A stretch of 64,000 nt of DNA from Symbiodinium sp. CCMP2592. Its lineage: Eukaryota > Sar > Dinophyceae > Suessiales > Symbiodiniaceae. The position numbers and the translations under genes are program-made. Shown piece by piece: positions 21,501 through 25,615 of the stretch; the stretch's first letter is position 1, and every line of letters starts with the position of its first letter. The stretch spans positions 267,827-331,826 of the forward strand of contig CAJNDT010001247.1 of assembly GCA_905221615.1 (NCBI GenBank), given 5' to 3'. The notes below the pieces were generated by a model that saw nothing but the letters and a program-made list of their open reading frames with translations, had not been told where the DNA came from and searched no databases.

Positions 21501-23279
21501 GGTACAAGGGTCCATGTACCTATGCCTTGGCCCGGAAGTTACTACATAGGAACCCCATTTAAAGGTCAATGTATACACTACAAAGGAACTGTGCATGCAC
21601 CCCTATACTCTAAACTCTTGACCCTGGCGGGGCCCTTTTGGAACACTATTTCCCTTAAAGGAACCCTCACAGGACCCCTATGCTTGGAGGGTCGGGGGGC
21701 TTGGTAAGTAGTTACTTTACAGGCAATCCCAATCAAGATCCCTTTTAGGGTGCTTGCAAGTCTAGAACGCAACGACTTACTAAGTCTCCCGAACCTCCAC
21801 GTGTATGGAAGAACTGACCTACTGCAAACTGCAAACGGAAGCGCGCTTCGCGGAAACACGGCTAGCAACGCGGCATAGTCAAAGTGCTAATGTAATTAAT
21901 GCGACCATACCACCGCAACATCCACAAGAATCGAGATACCCGGGCCTTGAAGGCCCCACCCCTGTAGAATGACTATATATAGTTCCAGCATCTGTATATA
22001 CACATATACATAGACACATACACATACATGCATGCTTACACATACATACATACATACATACATACATACATACACACACACACAGACAATACCACTACAT
22101 GGGCACATGAACCCGGCCTGATTGAAATCTGAGAAATCCAATTGTTAGTTTTACGTATAGTTACCTTTTTTTTATAACCCTAGTTGAACCTTTAAGTAAC
22201 TATACTGAACTTAAAACCCTAGCAACAAATATAATTTTCGCTGTTTCTTAGGGATTATCATAACCAAAATTTAAAAGTTATTTCTAAGTACCCCTAAGGT
22301 AAGGCTCATGGCTCCTCTGGCCCGGGATCCGAGACACTTGCAAGCTCTCGGGGTCCCAACACCGGCAAGAAGAGCGCTTTTCGAGTTGTTTTTGATTTGG
22401 GAGTTTCTGAAAACAGGGGACCCTAATCTAGTACCCTAAGTAGTAGGATGCTTTGGATTTGTACCTAATTTTGGGGTTTAGGCTTGAGAGGGGTCTGGGA
22501 TTTAGGGTTTAGGGTTGTCCGGGATTTATGGCTTAGGGCCTAAACCCCTACGCTAAGGGTCCAAGTACCCAAATAGTAGGGTTTCAAAGTCCACTGACAA
22601 TTCAGAGCGCAGTAGAAGCCAAAAAGTTGGAAACCCAGTAGCCTCAATCCTTAAGAGTAGTGTATGGGGAATCCCAGCACTATTTGGCCTTCATTCGGTT
22701 TCCAACTTTATGGGGATTACTGTAGGGACTTGGGGACCCAACATCTTACGATTTTGAACACTCGGACCCTCCAGGCTGAAAAAGAGCAAAATCCTGGCCC
22801 AAGACCTAAATGGGTAGTTGTCAAAATGATGGTCGCTTCTTGGGTACCCTAAATATTAGGTGGCCGTATTATCGTAAGGATCCAACAAGGGACCATCATT
22901 TTGACAACCACCCAAATAGAAAGAAATGATTCTACCTACTGTTGGGATCCATGTAAGGCTTAAGCTTTGAGCCTTGTCCTACTTGTCCAGTATCCCAGGG
23001 AACTAAAGATTAACCTTCGCGACCTTCTAGGGCATAGACATAGGGATCGTAAAACCCGAAAGAGGTCAACGGTTACCTACTCTACTAGGGTGGTTGTCAA
23101 AATTAGCGTCCCTTTTTGGGTCACTATTACATTACGGCACCTAATATTTAGAGTACCCAAACAGGGACCCTAATTTTGACAACCACCCACTAGTAGGTTG
23201 GCTTCTGGATCGGTTTAGGGTGACGGGTCGTGCCTTGAAGGACTTGGTGCCCCAGGGCAAATTGAAAGGCCGGAATCAT
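3529..23279 (-). CDS. BBS2: BBS2-like BBSome subunit gene, 19 exons seen, 3' half missing
   Basis: The joined exons match animal BBS2 from its N-terminus in order: MIPAFQFALGH start, VAVGRYDGKHPC, MLMVGTQTSLMVYDV, VVGGNC, ELYWTVTG, an FG-GAP-type DVDDDGQPELICG, ITETD, RFAYA, GTVGVY, RAWRVKSKH, DLDNDGVPELIAGW, TGEVMCKD, HADYRLDG, GEVRGWLP and a coiled-coil-like WRELTAQKAKLTQ. About 1,007 coding nt lie in 19.75 kb, so about 335 residues, roughly the N-terminal beta-propeller and start of the following helix of a protein normally about 720 residues. BBS2 is a core subunit of the BBSome, a coat for membrane-protein traffic in cilia. Exon phases agree at every junction except between exons 3 and 4 and 18 and 19, where a short loop is missing or an exon was not found. 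Donors: GC 9, GT 5, GA 4 (exon 18 inferred); acceptors AG|G. The C-terminal half is absent left of 3529. Confidence 0.93.
3893..3999. mobile_element. MITE-like hairpin, TIR TTGGGTACTGCCCCC
   Basis: Near-perfect 15-bp inverted ends around an AT-rich centre; no coding capacity. Single copy of this family seen. It lies in BBS2 intron 18. Confidence 0.7.
4699..4804. mobile_element. MITE family 3, TIR CTACTATTTGCTTAAGAA
   Basis: 106 bp with about 50-bp arms (T-rich/A-rich) and the internal motif TTATGGGGGTAATATAGGGA. Also at 8439, 13206, 34510 and 56707. Confidence 0.9.
4936..5040. mobile_element. T-family hairpin, TIR TACCTATAGTCTCC
   Basis: Inverted ends TACCTATAGTCTCC / GGAGACTATAAATAGGTA. 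Begins 5 bp after the proposed exon-18 donor of BBS2. Related pieces at 28254 and 42048. Confidence 0.7.
5046..5097 (-). CDS. BBS2: BBS2 exon 18
   Basis: Encodes CLTSEGEVRGWLPPRGF; GEVRGWLP matches GEIRGYLP. AG|G acceptor. The donor is inferred as GA (TTC|GAATTT), phase 0; a T-family hairpin begins 5 bp further on. About 14 residues of the animal linker are missing before exon 19. Confidence 0.8.
5775..5875. mobile_element. V-family hairpin, degenerate
   Basis: GTTCTTGTTTCAGGAAC through TAAATCCTACGAATTCC to a GGTAACC-type end; similar to 12826-12935 and 43520-43605. Arms are imperfect. Confidence 0.45.
5884..5918. repeat. Interstitial telomere-like tract (CCCTAAA)n
   Basis: Four exact CCCTAAA units. 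One of about 20 such internal tracts in both orientations, so not a chromosome end. Confidence 0.9.
5990..6172. mobile_element. MITE family 7 with duplicated half, TIR GGGAGTTTCCGAAAATAGGG
   Basis: A complete element at 6064-6172 (ends GGGAGTTTCCG and CGGAAACTCCC) preceded by a second left half from 5990, as from partial tandem duplication or self-insertion. Confidence 0.8.
6340..6448. mobile_element. MITE family 5, TIR ATGGGTGGTTGTCAAAAT
   Basis: Ends ATGGGTGGTTGTCAAAAT and ATTTTGACAACCATCCAT, core AGGTGCCGTACCATAATAGG. The element stops 12 bp from BBS2 exon 17. Confidence 0.9.
6460..6524 (-). CDS. BBS2: BBS2 exon 17
   Basis: Encodes VAALVHADYRLDGRETLMRL then G plus two bases; HADYRLDG matches EGDYRMDG. 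AG|GTC acceptor, GT donor. A family-5 MITE starts 12 bp into the next intron. Confidence 0.94.
6922..7064. mobile_element. MITE family 1, degenerate
   Basis: Ends TACTTGAGACTTAGTAAG and TTAAGCCCCCCGACCCTCCA; the interior is diverged, suggesting an old copy. Confidence 0.6.
7257..7321 (-). CDS. BBS2: BBS2 exon 16
   Basis: Encodes KVEVRNEKTGEVMCKDYFQT and P; matches KVDARSDRTGEVIFKDNF. AG|GA acceptor, GT donor, phase 0. Confidence 0.95.
7677..7786. mobile_element. MITE family 5
   Basis: ATATGGGTAGTTGTCAAAAT ... ATTTTGACAACCACCCATAT, same core as the copy at 6340. It makes a spurious 150-codon plus-strand frame here. Confidence 0.9.
7863..7945. mobile_element. Short hairpin with GGTTAACC/GGTTACCTACTC arms
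   Basis: GAGTACCCTAGCC...AAGGTTAACC faces GGTTAAAGGTTACCTACTC. Related right ends occur near 20610, 23056 and 52470. Confidence 0.5.
8058..8181. mobile_element. MITE family 6, TIR CCCAGACCCCCGGGAGGATC
   Basis: One of the most frequent families; internal AAAAAGTAGATCCCTTAA faces GGGGATCTACTTTCTAGATC. Left end slightly diverged (CCCAGATTTCCGGGAGG). Confidence 0.9.
8236..8368. mobile_element. Long GC-rich hairpin, arms about 45 bp
   Basis: CATAGGGACCCTTAGGGGTG then GTAGGGGGGAGGGG faces CCCCTCCCCCTACACCCCTA and AGGGTCCCTATG. The arms are unusually G-rich on one strand and long for this window. Confidence 0.8.
8439..8545. mobile_element. MITE family 3
   Basis: CTACTATTTGCTTAAGAA ... TTCTTAAGCAAATAGTAG, same orientation and core as 4699. 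Confidence 0.92.
8577..8702. mobile_element. MITE family 6, degenerate
   Basis: CCTGGGAGGATCCAAAAGCA through AAGGGATCAAATTTGCAGATCC; recognisable only by alignment to intact copies. Confidence 0.5.
8791..8853 (-). CDS. BBS2: BBS2 exon 15 (second FG-GAP-like repeat)
   Basis: Encodes IDCFDLDNDGVPELIAGWEN plus one base; the animal counterpart is FDLNSDGVNELITGWSNG. AG|GT acceptor, GA donor in phase 1 (G|GAGACT), confirmed by the fit to exon 16. Confidence 0.96.
9041..9095. repeat. Interstitial telomere-like tract (CCCTAAA)n
   Basis: Irregular CCCTAAA units with one CCTAAA and one CAAAA variant. Confidence 0.85.
9203..9303. repeat. AT-rich block between 19-bp direct repeats
   Basis: CCTACCGGGAGCCCTGGAT occurs exactly at 9203-9221 and 9285-9303, bracketing about 63 bp of ACTATACTAT-type sequence. 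Confidence 0.85.
9719..9767 (-). CDS. BBS2: BBS2 exon 14
   Basis: Encodes DKLSRAWRVKSKHRVN, aligned with DKTSRYWRIKSKNHAM. AG|GAC acceptor, GC donor, phase 1. Confidence 0.94.
10686..10811. mobile_element. MITE family 6
   Basis: ACCCAGACCCCCGGGAGGAT ... ATCCTCCCGCGGGTCTGGGT, followed at 10812-10864 by a second, diverged right half. Confidence 0.9.
11028..11138. mobile_element. MITE family 8, TIR CTAGGATACCCAGTA
   Basis: Ends CTAGGATACCCAGTA and TACTGGGCATCCTAG, core with AAAAAGGCC and CAAAAAGGGAATAAGGG. Flanked by AAGA on both sides (possible 4-bp target duplication). Exon 13 of BBS2 is 17 bp away. Confidence 0.88.
11156..11183 (-). CDS. BBS2: BBS2 exon 13 (28-nt micro-exon)
   Basis: Encodes LMHGTVGVY, matching LSNGTVGVY. 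AG|GC acceptor, GC donor in phase 0. A family-8 MITE ends 17 bp into the next intron. Confidence 0.92.
11784..11830 (-). CDS. BBS2: BBS2 exon 12
   Basis: Encodes VVLRIEPLHKARFAY plus two bases; RFAYA aligns with RFGYA. AG|GTA acceptor, GT donor, phase 2. Confidence 0.87.
11885..11969. repeat. Tandem repeat, 23-bp unit, about 3.6 copies
   Basis: Unit GGGTTTTGGGGTATAGTTAA plus ATG at 11885, 11908 and 11931, then a partial copy. The start of the unit resembles a telomere variant. Confidence 0.9.
12418..12447 (-). CDS. BBS2: BBS2 exon 11 (30-nt micro-exon)
   Basis: Encodes VVLKEITETD (animal IVAEMTETE). AG|GTA acceptor, GT donor, phase 0. Confidence 0.88.
12826..12935. mobile_element. V-family hairpin, degenerate
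   Basis: GGGTTCGTGTTATATAAGG ... CACAAGAACCCA with AGTATAGGTTTCCTGAAT interior; same family as 5775. Confidence 0.45.
13126..13335. mobile_element. MITE family 4 (partial) interrupted by family 3
   Basis: A family-4 3' portion (TATATTCCTTATTATGGG ... GCAGGATTTATATCA) is split by a family-3 element at 13206-13314. TTATATCACAACAACC occurs on both sides of the insert (13190-13205 and 13315-13330). Confidence 0.85.
13206..13314. mobile_element. MITE family 3, inserted in family 4
   Basis: CTACTATTTGCTTAAGAA ... TTCTTAAGCAAATCGTAG; bordered by a 16-bp direct repeat, which is longer than typical MITE target duplications. Confidence 0.9.
13374..13403 (-). CDS. BBS2: BBS2 exon 10 (30-nt micro-exon)
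   Basis: Encodes DFEIRAFKNE, the DFDIRVFKED motif of BBS2. AG|GAC acceptor, GC donor, phase 0. Only about 250 bp downstream of exon 9, with a long telomere-like array between. Confidence 0.92.
13419..13650. repeat. Interstitial telomere-like array, about 230 bp
   Basis: TTTAGGG with TTAGGGG and GGGTTGAGGGGTTTA higher-order variants. It forms the 5' end of the intron after BBS2 exon 9. Confidence 0.95.
13652..13725 (-). CDS. BBS2: BBS2 exon 9 (FG-GAP-like repeat)
   Basis: Encodes DNVSALAFCDVDDDGQPELI then CGTE, with the Asp-rich calcium-loop pattern of FG-GAP/VCBS-type propeller blades. AG|GT acceptor; GA donor in phase 0. The intron starts directly in CCTAAACCC telomere-like repeats. Confidence 0.95.
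13777..13888. mobile_element. Hairpin, TIR TTAGAAGGGGCCCCCACCCT
   Basis: GTTAGAAG..CCCCCACCCTGTAAT faces ATTACAGGGTGGGGGCAGCT. AT-rich centre. Lies about 50 bp upstream of BBS2 exon 9. Confidence 0.8.
13966..14072. mobile_element. K-family hairpin, degenerate
   Basis: Right end TTCCAACTTTCTGGCTTC then TACTGTAG matches intact copies at 22610, 46268 and 48449; left end eroded. Confidence 0.6.
14308..14432. mobile_element. Family-2 fragment inserted with 16-bp direct repeats
   Basis: CTAGACCCAAGAATAA stands at 14308-14323 and 14417-14432. Between them is one half of a family-2 element (TTGGAGGATCATGAGACTTA ... ATAACCCTAGT). The right repeat is the start of the Q-family element. Confidence 0.85.
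14417..14527. mobile_element. Q-family hairpin
   Basis: CTAGACCCAAGAATAACC ... GAGGTCCTAG, interior AAAAAGGGTGCCCTTTTT. Related to family 8; second copy at 46491. Confidence 0.75.
14609..14726. mobile_element. S-family hairpin, TIR CCCAGAGACTCCAAAAC
   Basis: CCCAGAGACTCC ... GGAGTCCCTGGG with AT-rich interior; relatives at 18525, 37508 and 49800. Confidence 0.7.
14850..14903 (-). CDS. BBS2: BBS2 exon 8
   Basis: Encodes SVQAFDAEGSELYWTVT, aligned to ALQGFNHEGSDLFWTVTG. AG|GC acceptor, GC donor in phase 1. Confidence 0.95.
15060..15165. mobile_element. P-family hairpin, TIR CCCCAAGGGTCCAAGTACC
   Basis: CCCCAAGGGTCCAA ... TTGGACCCTTGGGG. A diverged second copy is at 15493-15607. Confidence 0.7.
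15254..15374. mobile_element. MITE family 6, diverged
   Basis: GGACCCCAAAAGGATTTAAC ... AGATCCTTCTGGTGGTCTGG. Ends 14 bp from the donor of BBS2 exon 7. Confidence 0.7.
15389..15455 (-). CDS. BBS2: BBS2 exon 7
   Basis: Encodes VNVITYGHLASIEQPVCVV then GGN. Gap-free match to the NAIVLGTLGD...IIGGNC stretch. AG|GTG acceptor, GC donor in phase 1; exon 8 completes the Cys. Confidence 0.93.
15493..15607. mobile_element. P-family hairpin
   Basis: ACCCTAAGGGTCCAA ... TTGGATCCTTAGGGT. Contains AGAGTATATGATAATTAGG as in the copy at 15060, reversed. Confidence 0.65.
16171..16284. mobile_element. MITE family 7
   Basis: TGGGAGTTTCCGAAAATAGG ... TATTTTCGGAAACTCCC, complete copy. Confidence 0.9.
16326..16364 (-). 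CDS. BBS2: BBS2 exon 6
   Basis: 39-nt exon encoding ENADLFFKDVHDG, aligned with NNSDLFYREVADG. AG|GAG acceptor, GC donor, phase 0. Confidence 0.9.
16389..16604. mobile_element. O-family hairpin interrupted by family 8
   Basis: Outer arms GGCTCCATGTACCTATA and ...GGTACATGGAGCC are separated by a complete family-8 element at 16438-16549, which is flanked by CCTATA on both sides (16432-16437 and 16550-16555). Confidence 0.85.
17109..17257 (-). repeat. Two extra copies of the BBS2 exon-5 end
   Basis: The last bases of exon 5, its GA donor and about 20 bp of intron (original at 17318-17357) recur at 17217-17257 with one change and, more diverged, at 17109-17133. The copies carry possible decoy donor sites. 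Confidence 0.85.
17337..17413 (-). CDS. BBS2: BBS2 exon 5
   Basis: Encodes ELNPAIQRDMLMVGTQTSL and then MVYDVE, a strong BBS2 match. AG|GT acceptor; the best-fitting donor is GA (GAG|GATTCC), which keeps the length equal to animal BBS2. Its 3' end and the start of the next intron are copied twice more at 17217-17257 and 17109-17133. Confidence 0.93.
17434..17552. mobile_element. MITE family 6
   Basis: CCCAGACCCCCAGAAGGATC ... GATCCTCTCGGGGGTCTCAG. It begins 20 bp upstream of the BBS2 exon-5 acceptor. Confidence 0.85.
17550..17671. mobile_element. MITE family 9, TIR TAGGTTCCTGAGTAGCCCC
   Basis: TAGGTTCCTGAGTAGCCCC ... CAATACTGAGGAACC, interior AATCAGGGCACCCTTTTCCC. Directly abuts the family-6 element. 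Second copy at 28047. Confidence 0.8.
17746..17845. mobile_element. N-family hairpin
   Basis: GCCCCACAAAAGCACATAAGC then AGGGTAGGGATATCC faces GCTTATGCTTATGGGTCC. A longer copy is at 56367-56497. Confidence 0.65.
17961..18065. mobile_element. MITE family 4, TIR ACGGTTGATGATATAAATCC
   Basis: ACGGTTGATGATATAAATCC ... GGATTTATATCATCAACCGT with the asymmetric core CCTTATTATGGG. Clean full-length copy. Confidence 0.93.
18446..18491 (-). CDS. BBS2: BBS2 exon 4
   Basis: Encodes VMFLNINRKITSVVT plus one base; aligns without gaps with the VSLLSINQAVSCLTAG region. AG|GTC acceptor, GC donor, phase 1. Confidence 0.9.
18525..18655. mobile_element. S-family hairpin
   Basis: TACCCAGAGAGCCCAATACC ... GGCTATTGGGCTCTCTGGGT, AT-rich centre. 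Confidence 0.8.
18746..18855. mobile_element. MITE family 5
   Basis: ATATTGGTAGTTGTCAAAAT ... ATTTTGACAACCACCCATAT. Confidence 0.9.
19012..19158. repeat. Diverged tandem duplication, about 72 bp
   Basis: TTTATAAACATTGCACGTTG ... GGCCCTTGTATTT is followed at once by a diverged copy starting CTCCTGATTTATAAACATTT. Confidence 0.75.
19303..19429. mobile_element. MITE family L, TIR AAAAGGAGGGACCCTTAA
   Basis: AAAAGGAGGGACCCTTAATG ... TTAAGGGTCCCTCCTTTT; second copy at 50039. Confidence 0.9.
20118..20165 (-). CDS. BBS2: BBS2 exon 3
   Basis: Encodes VLIHCPHNRVENPQNE, matching VFIHNPHTR of animal BBS2. AG|GTG acceptor, GC donor, phase 0 on both sides. The acceptor AG is 5 bp from the end of a family-2 MITE. 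About 12 residues of the animal protein before exon 4 are not accounted for. Confidence 0.9.
20171..20395. mobile_element. MITE family 2, composite, abutting BBS2 exon 3
   Basis: ACTTGGAGGATCACGGGACT ... GGTTACTAAGTCTCCCGACC, followed by an extra right end (GTTACCAAGTCCCATGACCC). The left tip is 5 bp from the AG acceptor of exon 3. Confidence 0.85.
20668..20846. mobile_element. MITE family 2, composite, abutting BBS2 exon 2 donor
   Basis: ACTTGGAGGATCATGCGACT ... AAGTCCCATGACCCTTTAAGT. Read on the minus strand the intron is GC followed directly by the element end ACTTAAAGGGTC. Confidence 0.85.
20849..20916 (-). CDS. BBS2: BBS2 exon 2
   Basis: Encodes LVAVGRYDGKHPCLSAG followed by TTAGK, the most recognisable N-terminal block of BBS2. 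AG|GC acceptor, GC donor in phase 0. The donor dinucleotide is followed at once by the TIR ACTTAAAGGGTCATGGG of a family-2 MITE. Confidence 0.95.
21683..21800. mobile_element. MITE family 1
   Basis: CTTGGAGGGTCGGGGGGCTT ... CTTACTAAGTCTCCCGAACC; moderately diverged. Confidence 0.75.
21990..22090. repeat. (CATA)n/(CA)n microsatellite
   Basis: CATACATACATACA runs ending in ACACACACACA; produces artificial MCVCMYVCMYV-type frames on the minus strand. Confidence 0.9.
22199..22305. mobile_element. U-family element
   Basis: AGTAACTATACTGAACTTA ... TCTAAGTACCCCTAAGGTA closely matches 14070-14230. Inverted symmetry is weak, so the element type is uncertain. Confidence 0.5.
22610..22724. mobile_element. 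MITE family K, TIR CAGTAGAAGCCAAAAAGTTGG
   Basis: CAGTAGAAGCC...AAGTTGGAAACC faces GGTTTCCAACTTTATGGGGA then TTACTGTAG. Confidence 0.8.
22809..22917. mobile_element. MITE family 5
   Basis: AAATGGGTAGTTGTCAAAAT ... ATTTTGACAACCACCCAAAT. Confidence 0.9.
23081..23196. mobile_element. MITE family 5, inverted orientation
   Basis: CTACTAGGGTGGTTGTCAAA ... TTTGACAACCACCCACTAG; the core (ATTACGGCACCTAATATTT) is reversed relative to the other copies. Lies 38 bp into BBS2 intron 1. Confidence 0.9.
23234..23279 (-). CDS. BBS2: BBS2 exon 1 with start codon
   Basis: ATG at 23279-23277 begins MIPAFQFALGHQVLQ, which aligns with the BBS2 N-terminus (M.PVF...L.H.I). Ends in phase 1 at a GC donor; joining to exon 2 makes Gly and gives QGLVAVGRYDG. 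The sequence upstream of the ATG holds ACTCACCAG, a possible spliced-leader acceptor, then a CA/GT-rich tract. Confidence 0.88.
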
Positions 23280-23999
23280 GGCTGGTGAGTGCTGTTTTTC
23301 TGTGTGTGTGTGTATTTGTGGTTGCTTTTGTGCTCTTCTTGCGTCTGTCTGTGCAGCTTAAGGTGTTTATGAGGTGTAAGGGTTCGGTTAGGGGGTTTAA
23401 GGTTTGCAACAAGATTTAGGTGCACGTTGTAGCGGTGGGTTCCTTTATGTCGGGTCTTAAAAGCAAGCGTGCTTGATCTAGGGGTCTCAGATAAGTATAG
23501 AAGTATGAGTAGGGTTTTAGGGTACGTTGTACAATGATTGTAACAAAGAGCCCCAGAGTAGTATTGGTAACAGTTTAGGCCCCTATATCAGGGACTCGTG
23601 TCTGCGGGCATCGTTATTTGAGTTATGGAGGTGCAGTGCTGCACACTCCTAACGTTGAGATCGCACTTTGATTGCATGACCATCAGTGTGCCATTGCAGA
23701 GCTGCCCAACTACCCTGGCGGCTTGAGGGATTGGCGATGTAACGGGAAATATGGCTACAGTTCTCGGAATCTGGACCAAGCCTTCCTTAAGGATCACACG
23801 TCGCATGACAGGCGTCCATATCTTACGCGCTAAATCGTATATGGTACGAACCATGTTCACAAACTGTTTTAGAGTCCATTTGGTCCTTAGCAAGCCACCC
23901 CTTCATCTCAGTGCCTAAAGCGCTCAACCTAAATACACCCTTCAAGCTTCATCCCAGCAAAGGGCAAGCCCCACTAGGGCTCGCTACTACCCTCCCTAC

Positions 24000-24121
24000 A
24001 TGGAGGATCATGGGACTTAATAAGTAAGGTTCTACGTGCCTTAATTGGCGCAAGATGTAATTCTAAGTATAGTTACCTTAATGATAACCCTAGCTACCAA
24101 GTCCCATGACCGTTTGAGTAT
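24000..24121. mobile_element. MITE family 2
   Basis: CATGGAGGATCATGGGACTT ... CCAAGTCCCATGACCGTTTG. Confidence 0.85.
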
Positions 24122-24194
24122 CTTACCGTACATTACGTGGGAAGCTACGGGTAGGGCCTTGCTCAAGGCTTCTGATTTTTAGACTCTTTCGAGG

Positions 24195-24306
24195 CACATG
24201 GGTAGTTCTGCAAAGTGGTGTCTCTTTTTAGGTCCCCGACAAACAGTACGGCACCCTTATAAACAGCAGCCTAACTAAACCCTAATTTGGAGAACTACCC
24301 ACATGG
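24195..24306. mobile_element. Hairpin related to family 5, TIR CACATGGGTAGTTCT
   Basis: CACATGGGTAGTTCT ... AGAACTACCCACATGG with core CAGTACGGCACCCTTATAA, like family 5 but with changed arms. Confidence 0.7.
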
Positions 24307-24657
24307 ACCCTTACGGTGGCCGTAGTTCATACCCCAGAGCTTCGGCTGATTATGAAAGCCTCTGTATTGCAGCCTTCTAGTAACCCGTCTAGAAACCCGT
24401 ATAGAACCCCTTAAAGGTCTGGGTACTGGGTTTTGCTTTGAAGCAAACCGTTGAGCGTGCCCTCGTTTGGGTCTGTTGTTTACGGCTTAGGGACGGGACT
24501 ATAGTTTGGTGCTTCTGGTATAGGGGTTAACATTGTACCCACGTACCTGCTCTGGGCCCACGTACCTGCTCTGGGCTGGGAAAACTGCAGAAGCATGAGG
24601 ACTTGAACAGGTGCAGCTGTGGTCGCTTAGCTTCACATCAGCCAGCCAGGCCCCCGT

Positions 24658-24806
24658 AGATTATAGGATCCTTAAGGGGGGTGGTTCAAGGGGGGAGGGT
24701 ACTAGGGAGCTTTGGGGAACCTTAGGGAAGCTTAGGGAGTATTGGGGAATAATGGGGATTACTAGGTTACCAACCCCCCTTGGACCACCCCCCCTTAAGG
24801 ACATCC
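24658..24806. mobile_element. J-family MITE, TIR ATTATAGGATCCTTAAGG
   Basis: ATTATAGGATCCTTAAGG then GGGGTGGTTCAAGGGGG faces CCCCCCTTGGACCACCCCCC and CTTAAGGAC. Relatives at 34366 and 61774. Confidence 0.85.
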
Positions 24807-25546
24807 TGAGTAGAGAATCTACGCACGACAACCTCGAAAACCATTCTACGCCCGATCTATGGCTCAGGATTCAAGGCTTGAGGTTCAGGAGTTTTAGGGC
24901 TTCGGGTTTAGGGTTTGAGGTTTAGGGATTTAGGGCCTGAGGGTGTAGGGTATACGGGCTTGGGGTCTTAGGGGTTAGGTGATTAAAGGCGTAGTACAAA
25001 CGTACATGAGGGCTAGGCTCGGGCTTGGGCCACTTAGGGAGTTGCTAGCGCCCGATTTTTCAGGGGCCCAGAGCCCTAAACCCAAAGCCCTAAGCATTAA
25101 ACCCCGATCCCGAAACCTCCAACCCGAAACCCTAAACTTTTACAGGCAGTAAAACTCTAGACCCAGTGCTCCTGGTGTGGCTCCTCGTCCAGGAGCTCAG
25201 GGCCTAGGGCTACAGAAACCCTAAACCCTAAAGGGGTTCCTGTATCAGCCACTTGGTCCGGAAACTTAAAAACGCCGCATGACCTACCCAACACGAACCC
25301 AAACATCAGTGTCTGACTATTCATTGAATCGTTTCACAACTGGAGACGACAAACCCTACACAGTCTACTATAGGAGCCTTAGAAATTAAATAATATGGAA
25401 CCCCCCAAAAAATCACCCAAAATAGTATTGGTAATGATATAGGCCCCTATATATCAAACCCTGAGATAATAAAGCCCTCTAAACCCCATATTCCCTTATA
25501 TACCCTCTGGATTCTTTGAAGGAGCCCGTTTGGGATCCAAGGGCGC

Positions 25547-25615
25547 CTAAGACTTCCTCAGGGGCTCGGGCGCATCGGTGAGCTGGTTTCCACCGGCATC
25601 CAGCTTCTGCAGCTC
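25547..25615 (-). CDS. LRR exon, possible C-terminus
   Basis: Encodes ELQKLDAGGNQLTDAPEPLR, then KS and TAG. The LxxLDAGGNxLTDAPEPL pattern is a full LRR. AG|GAG acceptor 20 bp from a family-7 MITE. The TAG may be real, or a GA donor (CTGAG|GAAGTC) may splice past it. Confidence 0.65.
   Translation of the reverse strand, partial: ELQKLDAGGNQLTDAPEPLRKS

Larger units (their letters stand above)
23280..25546. other. Spacer between the BBS2 start and the LRR region
   Basis: Holds a (GT)n tract near 23300, a stretch at 23588-23950 with long open frames on both strands (minus 101 codons; plus frames also open), a family-2 MITE at 24000, a hairpin at 24195, a tandem 20-bp duplication at 24539-24577 and a J-family MITE at 24658. 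I cannot assign function to the open frames; spacer or untranslated sequence is as likely as coding. Confidence 0.5.
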
